NCBI GenBank assembly: GCA_964642815.1
Contig: CAZXSA010000264.1
Location: forward strand, 1-6,832
Origin: JAAYCU01 sp964642815
Lineage (GTDB): Bacteria > Planctomycetota > Phycisphaerae > UBA1845 > PWPN01
Length of the DNA: 6,832 bases
Direction of reading: 5' to 3'
A model generated the notes under the pieces. The model searched no databases. It was given only the letters and a program-made list of their open reading frames with translations, and had not been told where the DNA came from. The translations under genes were made by a program, and so were the position numbers. Below, piece by piece: positions 1-5,093 of this stretch; the first letter of the stretch is position 1; every line of letters begins with the position of its first letter.

Positions 1-39
1 GGTCTCATTGATATTATATTCAGTCATACGGAACCGCCC

Positions 40-1560
40 ATGATTCGTTTTAATTTAGATCGTCATCATACTGAGCCTAGCGAACTCAGCCTCGCGGGGT
101 GCTATTTAATCGGCAGCGAAGGGGTGCCTTTGCTGGCGGAAGTGGTGCTGCGCGAATCCCAACTGATCTGCAACAAGCGGGCGGATGGGCCTGCTGGGGT
201 CGCTTTGCTTTGGGACATTCCCTCCTGCGGGTCGATTTTGCTGGAAACCAGTCGGCTGATGGATCGCGACGCGCCTTATCATCTGCCGCTGGAGTTGACC
301 CGTGGCCGTCTTATGCGCATTTTCCAGAAGCGCGAGGATTGGGGTCTTTTTGATCTGGAGGGTAGCGAAACCCTCGACAACCTTAACGCGGAAGTTGACA
401 GAGCCCGGGATACCTTCGTCGAGGCCCTCAAGGCCGACACGGCCGCCCAGCTAACCCAGATTTCCGAAAAAGCCCTCAAGGGGGCTTTCGTAGTCGGAGA
501 AAAACTTAGCCAGTTTCATGCCGAACTGCTCCTGGCGAAACGCAAACAAATCCATGCATTTAACCGGCGGACGATTGGGGCGACGGTCGATGTCACCAAT
601 GGCTCGGATGCCTCCCGGCAACTGCTCCGAGATCATTTTGATTTTGTCTATCTTCCCATCCCCTGGCGATTGCTCGAACCCAGTCCCCGGGAACTGAATT
701 GGTCTCTCTTCGACGGTTGGATCGAATGGCTGACCGCCAATCGTATTCCCGTGAAGGTCGGTCCGTTGATCAGCTTCAGCAAGGCTCACCTGCCGGACTG
801 GCTGACCGCCGTGGGTGAGAATTTCGAGCAGGTTCTCAAGCTGATATTTGAGCATCTGCGCCGGGTTATCGATCGTTACAGCCCTTATGTGCTGCAATGG
901 GACGTGTTGAGTGGTATTCATGCCGAGAATCCGTTCAACTATAGTTTTGAGCAGCTCATGGAACTGACCCGCACCACCGTTTCGCTCGTCAAGCAACTGG
1001 CTCCGCAAGCTCAGACCGTGGTTGACCTGACCGCCCCCTGGGGTGAGTATTTTGCCCGTAATCCGCGAACCATCCCGCCGATGCTGTATGCGGACATGGT
1101 GGTCCAGAGCGGGGTTGGGTTTGATGCCCTGGGCGCACAGTTCGCGTTTGGCGCGCCGGTCGATGGTATGTATGTACGCGATATGTTCCAGATTTCGGAG
1201 CGATTGGATCGGCTAGGCAATTTCGGTAAACCGGTGCATATCACCGCCGTACAAGTTCCCTCCAGTCAGGAAGGAAACGGGACGACGGCCGGTGGGGGGG
1301 CTTGGTGGAAGCCCTGGAGCGAGGCGGTGCAGGCCAAATGGCTTAAGGAATTTTACACTCTGGCCCTGAGCAAACCCTTCGTTGAAAGCGTTACCTGGCG
1401 GGATCTGGCGGATCGGTCGGAATCCGGTCCCATCACCACCGGCGGGTTATTCAAGGCCAATCTGCGACCCAAGCCGGCATTTAAGATTCTACAGGATATT
1501 CGCGGCGAGATACTCAGCGCGATCCGCAAGCCGCCGGCCCGGGCCGTCCAGGAAAGATAG
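40..1560 (+). CDS. GH10-like (endo-1,4-beta-xylanase fold) protein lacking both catalytic glutamates
   Basis: The C-terminal two thirds (about residues 175-490) follow the glycoside hydrolase family 10 barrel. Residues 239-255 (KVGPLISF...PDWL) match strand 3. WDVLSG (287-292) sits where GH10 has the acid/base WDxxNE. FDALGAQFAF (361-370) matches the GxQ strand. ITAVQV (401-406) sits where the nucleophile strand reads ITExD. PFVESVTWRDLAD (446-458) and LRPKPAF (475-481) match the conserved end of the fold. Both catalytic Glu are therefore replaced (by Gly or Ser, and Ala), so xylanase activity is doubtful. A carbohydrate-binding or structural role is possible but is inference. The first 170 residues look like a separate N-terminal domain with a charged helical stretch (about 110-170). 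No signal peptide is visible. There is no clear Shine-Dalgarno sequence before the ATG, and the frame stays open to the left edge, so a longer N-terminus cannot be excluded. Automatic annotation would probably call it endo-1,4-beta-xylanase. Confidence 0.85.
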   Translation: MIRFNLDRHHTEPSELSLAGCYLIGSEGVPLLAEVVLRESQLICNKRADGPAGVALLWDIPSCGSILLETSRLMDRDAPYHLPLELTRGRLMRIFQKREDWGLFDLEGSETLDNLNAEVDRARDTFVEALKADTAAQLTQISEKALKGAFVVGEKLSQFHAELLLAKRKQIHAFNRRTIGATVDVTNGSDASRQLLRDHFDFVYLPIPWRLLEPSPRELNWSLFDGWIEWLTANRIPVKVGPLISFSKAHLPDWLTAVGENFEQVLKLIFEHLRRVIDRYSPYVLQWDVLSGIHAENPFNYSFEQLMELTRTTVSLVKQLAPQAQTVVDLTAPWGEYFARNPRTIPPMLYADMVVQSGVGFDALGAQFAFGAPVDGMYVRDMFQISERLDRLGNFGKPVHITAVQVPSSQEGNGTTAGGGAWWKPWSEAVQAKWLKEFYTLALSKPFVESVTWRDLADRSESGPITTGGLFKANLRPKPAFKILQDIRGEILSAIRKPPARAVQER

Positions 1561-1577
1561 GGCCGTTTTGCCGGCCC
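1560..1577 (+). terminator. GC-rich hairpin at the end of the GH10-like gene
   Basis: GGGCCG (1560-1565) pairs with CGGCCC (1572-1577) across a TTTTGC loop, giving 6 base pairs that begin on the last base of the stop codon. No T-run follows, so it is at best a weak or factor-assisted terminator, and it may only be a by-product of GC-rich sequence. Confidence 0.25.
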
Positions 1578-1619
1578 CCGGAACCGGTTAGGAAAACACA
1601 AGCGAACGCTGTTTGAGTC

Positions 1620-2033
1620 ATGGCAGGCATATCCACCCGATGGACGGTCCATCTGTTATGTTATGGACTACTGGCTTTCTTCCTAGTTGGGGCATTGAGC
1701 CAGAGCGTCCAACGGCCTTACGTCCTAAGCGAATCGCCATTGGTCGATGAGGCGAATATTCGCCGCATGGATTGCCGGCTCGATCCCAACGTCGCGAACT
1801 GGTCCGAGTTGGCCTGCCTGCCGGAAATCGGGCCGGCCCTGGCCCGGCGGATCGTGGAGTACCGCGACCAACACCGCGCCTCCGCCAATACTGCCCCCGG
1901 GGTTGTATATCATACCCCGGAAGACCTGCTGGCCGTCACCGGTATCGGCCCCAGAAAACTCGCCAGTATCCGCGCCTACCTGAGATTCCCGAGCCTTACG
2001 GCGGCGTTGACAGAACGGGTGAGCAGCCGGTAG
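1620..2033 (+). CDS. ComEA-like helix-hairpin-helix protein, membrane anchored
   Basis: This 137-residue protein has one N-terminal hydrophobic segment (about residues 9-26). After it come two helix-hairpin-helix units: LPEIGPALARRI (67-78) in the context LDPNVANWSELACLPEIG, and VTGIGPRKLASI (106-117). That arrangement, an anchor plus a tandem HhH with an N-P-N-x-A-x-W/S-E-L lead-in, is typical of the ComEA family. These proteins bind double-stranded DNA without sequence preference; in competent bacteria ComEA receives DNA at the cell surface. No comEC or pilus genes are in the window, so a role in transformation is inference, and many bacteria carry such proteins as orphans. The first HhH is followed by an extra stretch (DQHRASANTAPGVVYHTP) before the second. 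The ATG start has no good ribosome binding site, but it places the hydrophobic segment correctly. It lies 59 bases after the GH10-like gene. Confidence 0.8.
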   Translation: MAGISTRWTVHLLCYGLLAFFLVGALSQSVQRPYVLSESPLVDEANIRRMDCRLDPNVANWSELACLPEIGPALARRIVEYRDQHRASANTAPGVVYHTPEDLLAVTGIGPRKLASIRAYLRFPSLTAALTERVSSR

Positions 2034-2062
2034 GATACGGCCCTACTGGTGCATACTTTCCT

Positions 2063-2082
2063 GGCGGGCGGATAGGCCCGCC
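2063..2082 (+). other. GC-rich hairpin between the ComEA-like and lipoprotein genes
   Basis: GGCGGGC (2063-2069) pairs perfectly with GCCCGCC (2076-2082) around the loop GGATAG, a 7-base-pair stem. No T-run follows. It sits 30 bases after the ComEA-like stop and about 30 bases before the next start codon. It could act as a weak terminator, a processing site or a 5' leader structure. Confidence 0.4.
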
Positions 2083-2112
2083 GCGAGGATTCCCGCGTGT
2101 GAGGTTGGATCC

Positions 2113-2316
2113 ATGAAACGATGGTTTTGGCTGCTTTGGTTGATGATGGGCTCGATGGCGCTTGGTACCGGCTGTGGCGACGGAGTGGCCTACACCCGGC
2201 GCGAACGCGAACAGCATTGGCGGCAGTATTTCCAGGACGACATGGAACAGCTTAATGACGATTTCGATCTTTTCATGCTGAACGATCGCCCCAGCCGCTT
2301 GTCGCGCTGGAAATAA
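2113..2316 (+). CDS. Small putative lipoprotein, 67 residues
   Basis: I do not recognise this family. The start (MKRWFWLLWLMMGSMALG) is a short basic N-terminus followed by a hydrophobic core. It ends at a GTGC junction with Cys21, which fits a lipoprotein signal peptide, although the -3 residue (Gly) is not the usual Leu. The remaining 46 residues are charged and probably helical: a basic and polar stretch (TRREREQHWRQYF, 28-40), an acidic stretch (DDMEQLNDDFD, 42-52), then a DRPSRLSRWK tail. GAGG at 2101-2104, 8 bases before the ATG, is a good ribosome binding site. The signal peptide, this site and the hairpin after the stop support a real gene. The mature part is expected outside the cytoplasmic membrane. 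Its N-terminus resembles those of the two tiny genes at 4723-4881 and 4900-5055. Confidence 0.75.
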   Translation: MKRWFWLLWLMMGSMALGTGCGDGVAYTRREREQHWRQYFQDDMEQLNDDFDLFMLNDRPSRLSRWK

Positions 2317-2323
2317 CCGACCA

Positions 2324-2341
2324 TACCCGCGTCGGCGGGTA
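2324..2341. terminator. Hairpin between converging lipoprotein and uppS genes
   Basis: TACCCGC (2324-2330) and GCGGGTA (2335-2341) form a perfect 7-base-pair stem with a 4-base loop, 7 bases after the lipoprotein stop and 22 bases beyond the uppS stop. Its position between two gene ends suggests a terminator serving both strands. There is no clear T-run on either side, so the efficiency is uncertain. The right arm and flank (CGGCGGGTAAAC, 2333-2344) recur on the minus strand at 6801-6812. Confidence 0.45.
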
Positions 2342-2363
2342 AACGAGCGAATCTGTTTCTCGA

Positions 2364-3152
2364 TTATTTCCCTGTTGAAGTCTGGTTTTCCAGGATGACG
2401 GCGCCGAAACGCCGTTCGCGGCCGGCGTACGCGCGAATGGCTTCATTCATCTGTTCGCGCCGGAAGTCGGGCCAGAGCACGTCGGTGACATACAACTCGC
2501 TGTAACTGATCTGCCAAAGCAGGAAATTGCTGACCCGCATTTCGCCGGCCGTGCGGATAAGCAGGTCGGGGTCGGGAATTCCCCGGGTGTAGAGCGCGGC
2601 GCTAATATCGGTTTCCTCGATAGCGTCGGGTTCCAGCCGACCATCCCGTACCTTTCGGGCCAATTCGCGCACGGCGTCGACGATTTCATTGCGTCCGCCA
2701 TAATTGACCGCCAGCACGAGCCGCAGCCCACGATTGCTTGCGCTCATCGATTCGGTCGTTTCCAGTTCGCGAAGTACTTCTTGGGGCAAACCCTCGCGCC
2801 GCCCGATCTGCACCAGGCGAATTTGGTTGGCCATGATCTCGGCGCGTTCCTTGATGAGATTCTCGACATATAACGCCATCAGGGCGTCAACCTCTTCCCG
2901 TGGGCGCTTCCAGTTTTCGGTGCTGAAGCTGTACAGAGTTAGGGTATCGATTTGCAGACGGGCGCAATGGGTAACGATCGCGCGAACGGATTCGGCCCCC
3001 GTAACGTGCCCATGGACCCGCGGCAGGTTACGCTGCCGGGCCCAGCGTCCGTTACCGTCCATGATGATGGCGATATGCCGCGGCAACCGTTCACGGGGCA
3101 AACCAAGTTCCTTGACCGGATCAAGCGGCGTTTTTTCATCGTTACTATTCAT
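2364..3152 (-). CDS. uppS: Undecaprenyl diphosphate synthase (cis-prenyltransferase)
   Basis: The enzyme condenses isopentenyl diphosphate with farnesyl diphosphate in cis to give undecaprenyl diphosphate, the lipid carrier for peptidoglycan and other surface glycans. It acts at the cytoplasmic membrane. The 262 residues carry the family signatures in order: HIAIIMDGNGRWA (26-38, catalytic Asp32), HGH (48-50), YSFSTENWKRP (74-84), NYGGRNEI (150-157), and PDPDLLIRTAGEMRVSNFLL (193-212) leading into WQISYSELY. LWPDF (226-230) follows. The length is near the usual 250. I chose the ATG at 3152 because the frame upstream runs into the repeat and the purA end, with no other usual start codon close by. 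No Shine-Dalgarno sequence is properly spaced; the nearest GGAG is 24 bases away, in the repeat. It follows purA by 52 bases, so the two are probably co-transcribed. The usual neighbours cdsA and frr are absent. Confidence 0.96.
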   Translation of the reverse strand: MNSNDEKTPLDPVKELGLPRERLPRHIAIIMDGNGRWARQRNLPRVHGHVTGAESVRAIVTHCARLQIDTLTLYSFSTENWKRPREEVDALMALYVENLIKERAEIMANQIRLVQIGRREGLPQEVLRELETTESMSASNRGLRLVLAVNYGGRNEIVDAVRELARKVRDGRLEPDAIEETDISAALYTRGIPDPDLLIRTAGEMRVSNFLLWQISYSELYVTDVLWPDFRREQMNEAIRAYAGRERRFGAVILENQTSTGK

Positions 3153-3178
3153 AATATGCGTGTGACGCTCGTCTCTCT

Positions 3179-3206
3179 CCTGTCTCCTGCCTCCTGCCTT
3201 CTGCCT
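3179..3206. repeat. Heptanucleotide tandem repeat, unit CCTGCCT (coding strand AGGCAGG)
   Basis: Four 7-base units stand head to tail: CCTGTCT, CCTGCCT, CCTGCCT, TCTGCCT. Degenerate units on either side (TCTCTCT at 3172-3178, ACTTCCT at 3207-3213) extend the pattern to about 40 bases. The array starts over the purA stop codon and fills much of the purA-uppS gap. On the transcribed strand it is purine-rich and contains several Shine-Dalgarno-like cores (AGGAGG, AGGAG). These lie too far from the uppS start for standard use. Confidence 0.8.
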
Positions 3207-4503
3207 ACTTCCTAAACAATGTCTGGGTTCGCTCGGGGCCGACACTGACGATGGCCAATTCCACGCCCATCAACTCTTCGATGCGATCGAGATAGCGGCG
3301 GGTCGTTGCCGGCAGTTGCTCGATGGAGCGAGCCGCGCGCAGGTCTTCCCGCCAGCCGGGTAGATATTCGATAACCGGTTCGGCCCGTTCCAGCAGGGCG
3401 GCATCGGCGACCACGCCGGGCAGCGGCCCATCGGGTGTCTTGTATCCGGTGCAAATGCCCACCTGTTCAAGACCGCTGAGCGTATCCAGGTGCATGACCG
3501 CCAGAACGGTAGCCCCGGTGAGGCGGGCGCTGTAGCGGCCGGCCACCGCGTCAAACCACCCGCAACGCCGCGGGCGGCCGGTGGTCGTTCCATATTCGTG
3601 GCCCCGGTCGCGGATATATTGCCCGATCTCGTTGTCCAGTTCGCTGGGGAACGGACCAGCCCCAACCCGTGTCGTGTAGGCTTTGGTTACACCCACGCAG
3701 GCTTGGATGGTCTGCGGCGGCACGCCCGCGCCGGCCGGCACGCCGATCGCGCTGGTCGTGCTGCTGGTCACGAAGGGGAACGTGCCGTGATCGATATCCA
3801 GAAGCGTACCGTTGGCTCCCTCGAACAGCAGCCGTTGGCCGGCGTCCATCGCCTCGAGCAGGAACCGCGTACTGTCACACACGTTGCCGGTCAGGCGTTC
3901 GGAGTATCCGCGATATTCCTTGAAAATCGCTTCAGCATCGAGGGGCTCGCGATCGTCGTAAAGGGCCGCGAAAATGCGGTTTTTACGGTCCACGATACGG
4001 GTGATTTTTTCGCGAAGTGTGGCCTCGTTCAGCAAGTCCACCACCCGGATGGCCGTCGCCCGCTGCATCTTATCGGAGTAGCAGGGGCCGATTCCGCGGG
4101 CGGTGGTACCGATCTTCTTGGCCCCCAAAGCGGCTTCGCTGAGTAAATCCTGTTTCTTATGATAGGGCATGACCACGTGAGCCCGGTTGCTGATTTTCAG
4201 ATGTTCGCCGACGACGATACCGCGAGCGGCCAGGGCGTCGAGTTCCTCGATCATGCGGCCCAGATCGACGGCCACGCCCGGCCCGACCACCGCGGTCTTG
4301 TTCCGGCTTAGGACGCCGACTGGCAGTAGATGCAGGGCGAACTTCTCGTTTCCGATAAGCACCGTGTGCCCGGCATTACCGCCGCCGTTGTAGCGAACCA
4401 CGATATCGAAATGCTCGGTCAGCAGATCGACGATCTTGCCCTTGCCCTCGTCGCCCCAATGCAGGCCGACGACGCACGTATGTCCAAGTTCGTTGAGATT
4501 CAT
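3205..4503 (-). CDS. purA: Adenylosuccinate synthetase
   Basis: PurA joins aspartate to IMP using GTP, the first step from IMP to AMP, in the cytoplasm. The 432-residue product has the normal family length. It shows the P-loop-like WGDEGKGK (16-23, catalytic Asp18), NGGGNAGHTV (39-48, catalytic His46), IGTTARGIGP (131-140), EGANGTLLDIDHGTFPFVTS (228-247), VTKAYTTRVGAGPFPSEL (272-289), EYGTTTGRPRRCGWFD (303-318) and a C-terminal SVGPERTQT (420-428). The guanine-contact segment reads MHLDTLSG (337-344) where E. coli PurA has TKLDVLDG, so the Lys is His here. I chose the ATG at 4503 because it leaves ten residues before VVGL, as is usual, and is preceded by GGGAAGAAGG. An ATG 18 bases upstream and a TTG at 4545 are less likely. 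A terminator lies upstream, so purA probably heads its own unit with uppS second. Confidence 0.97.
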   Translation of the reverse strand: MNLNELGHTCVVGLHWGDEGKGKIVDLLTEHFDIVVRYNGGGNAGHTVLIGNEKFALHLLPVGVLSRNKTAVVGPGVAVDLGRMIEELDALAARGIVVGEHLKISNRAHVVMPYHKKQDLLSEAALGAKKIGTTARGIGPCYSDKMQRATAIRVVDLLNEATLREKITRIVDRKNRIFAALYDDREPLDAEAIFKEYRGYSERLTGNVCDSTRFLLEAMDAGQRLLFEGANGTLLDIDHGTFPFVTSSTTSAIGVPAGAGVPPQTIQACVGVTKAYTTRVGAGPFPSELDNEIGQYIRDRGHEYGTTTGRPRRCGWFDAVAGRYSARLTGATVLAVMHLDTLSGLEQVGICTGYKTPDGPLPGVVADAALLERAEPVIEYLPGWREDLRAARSIEQLPATTRRYLDRIEELMGVELAIVSVGPERTQTLFRK

Positions 4504-4570
4504 GCCTTCTTCCCGTTTCATAAACCGCGAATCAAGGTGGGCCAATGTTTTTACGACATCGAGGCGAACA
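4504..4570 (-). promoter_or_regulatory. Presumed promoter and leader region of purA-uppS
   Basis: A strong terminator ends just upstream, so the promoter of purA should lie in these 67 bases unless the terminator works as an attenuator. The region is AT-rich next to the terminator (TTTTTATTTGTT on the minus strand) and has a TAAAAA tract near 4548-4553. A TTTATT - 17 bases - TAAAAA pair exists but fits sigma-70 boxes poorly. I infer a promoter here from layout, not from a clear motif. Confidence 0.3.
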
Positions 4571-4597
4571 AATAAAAACCGCTCCGTGGCGAGCGGT
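4571..4597 (-). terminator. Intrinsic terminator of the purE-mtnA operon
   Basis: On the minus strand ACCGCTC (4597-4591) pairs with GAGCGGT (4584-4578) across a GCCACG loop. The perfect 7-base-pair GC-rich stem runs directly into TTTTATTTG. This is the only classic stem plus T-run in the window. It lies about 125 bases after the last tiny gene and 68 bases before the purA start, so it separates the two minus-strand units. Its place in front of purA would also suit attenuation, but I see no clear alternative pairing that would prevent the stem. Confidence 0.8.
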
Positions 4598-4722
4598 CTG
4601 GCAAAACATCATGGTCCTGCCGGTCGCGCTGATACAAGCTCTTTTAGTTAGGCTATCCGTCAACGGAAAGAGCGTCAAGTCGAGCCTGTCCGACGGCAAT
4701 CGGACCTGAACGATATTGACGT
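4598..4722 (-). other. Structured non-coding stretch between the last tiny gene and the terminator
   Basis: I find no convincing open frame here. Two inverted repeats are present. GTCCGA/TCGGAC (4688-4693 with 4700-4705) has a 6-base loop. GCTCTTT/AAAGAGC (4638-4644 with 4667-4673) encloses a smaller CCGT/ACGG hairpin (4657-4666). With the terminator this makes a row of three hairpins. On the minus strand TTGACG occurs twice, 15 bases apart (4678-4673 and 4663-4658), and could be a -35 box, but no good -10 follows. It may be a structured 3' UTR, the leader of purA, or a short RNA ending at the terminator. Confidence 0.4.
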
Positions 4723-4881
4723 TTATACCCCCCCGATCAAGCTGGTAATCAGCGGTTCGAGTCGCATAATCACCCCGTAGCTGATCGCCGTAAATCCGAA
4801 ATAATCGATGCCGTTGAACCAACAGCCGGTCGATGCCAGGGCCGTCAAAACCACCATGATCCGGAAAATCCATCGCTTCAT
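4723..4881 (-). CDS. Tiny putative lipoprotein, 52 residues
   Basis: I do not recognise the family. The product starts MKRWIFRIMVVLTALASTGC, a basic N-terminus plus hydrophobic core ending at Cys20 in an S-T-G-C junction, which suits a lipoprotein signal peptide. The mature part is only 33 residues. It begins WFNGIDYFGF and ends in a hydrophobic or amphipathic stretch (RLEPLITSLIGGV), so most of it may lie in or on the membrane. The ribosome binding site is very strong: GGGAGGG at 4894-4888, 6 bases before the ATG. An ATG 5 bases upstream in another frame stops after two codons. The gene begins 18 bases after the stop of the preceding tiny gene, and both follow mtnA, so it is probably the last gene of the purE-mtnA transcript. 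Ordinary gene finders with a 60-residue cutoff would miss it. Confidence 0.7.
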   Translation of the reverse strand: MKRWIFRIMVVLTALASTGCWFNGIDYFGFTAISYGVIMRLEPLITSLIGGV

Positions 4882-4899
4882 TGCATACCCTCCCGCCGA

Positions 4900-5055
4900 T
4901 CAAAAGACGCCGGACAGCAAGGCCCCGGTGATAATGCCGGCGAACATGTCCAGGGACATGATCAGATTATTCGAACCCGCGCAACTCCAAAACCCGCCGC
5001 CGAAAAGCAGCGAACCCGTACCGATCAAGAAAAGCCATTTTTTCATCGAGCGCAT
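4900..5055 (-). CDS. Tiny putative lipoprotein or membrane peptide, 51 residues
   Basis: I do not recognise the family. The product begins MRSMKKWLFLIGTGSLLF, has a hydrophobic core with a glycine run (GGG, 19-21), and reaches Cys25 in FWSC. That is a poor lipobox, so lipidation is uncertain. The mature part would be 27 residues: a short polar linker (AGSNN) and a hydrophobic helix (LIMSLDMFAGIITGALLSGV) ending in Phe. GGAG at 5066-5063, 7 bases before the ATG at 5055, supports this start. The second ATG (MKKW..., at 5046) would match the other small lipoproteins better but is 16 bases from that site. A second GGAGG lies further upstream (5075-5071). The gene starts 38 bases after mtnA and is followed 18 bases later by another tiny gene of similar build. 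The pair could be a diverged tandem duplication or two peptides that act together. Confidence 0.65.
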   Translation of the reverse strand: MRSMKKWLFLIGTGSLLFGGGFWSCAGSNNLIMSLDMFAGIITGALLSGVF

Positions 5056-5093
5056 TTCGATTCTCCGAATCCTCCGCGTCGAGCGGTGGTCGA

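Noticed and set aside
451..1008. 185-codon open frame on the minus strand opposite the GH10-like gene
   Set aside because: It has no recognisable domain and lies fully antisense to the conserved barrel, so it is a shadow frame.
1533..1544. Perfect palindrome CGGCCCGGGCCG near the end of the GH10-like gene
   Set aside because: It lies in coding sequence for ordinary Pro/Ala/Arg codons in a GC-rich genome, so no regulatory role can be supported.
2704..3165. 153-codon open frame on the plus strand opposite uppS
   Set aside because: It is a Ser/Arg-rich translation antisense to conserved UppS motifs, with no domain or ribosome binding site.
3153..3245. N-terminal extension of UppS across the repeat into purA
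   Set aside because: The added residues are low-complexity translation of the repeat and of the purA end, and UppS proteins do not carry such a leader.
3490..4146. 218-codon open frame on the plus strand opposite purA
   Set aside because: It is antisense to strongly conserved purA motifs, has no recognisable domain, and is expected from GC-rich codon use on the other strand.
4504..4545. Longer purA starting at TTG 4545 or ATG 4521
   Set aside because: The family normally starts about ten residues before the VVGLxWGDEGKGK motif, and only the ATG at 4503 has a purine-rich site just upstream.
4754..4763. GGTTCGAGTC on the plus strand resembles the T-arm of a tRNA
   Set aside because: The flanking bases do not form a 5-base-pair T stem and no acceptor or anticodon stems surround it. 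It lies inside the tiny gene on the other strand.
4532..4903. 123-codon open frame on the minus strand across the tiny gene and the terminator
   Set aside because: It runs through the intrinsic terminator and the structured region in a different frame from the tiny gene with the strong ribosome binding site. Its composition is not protein-like.
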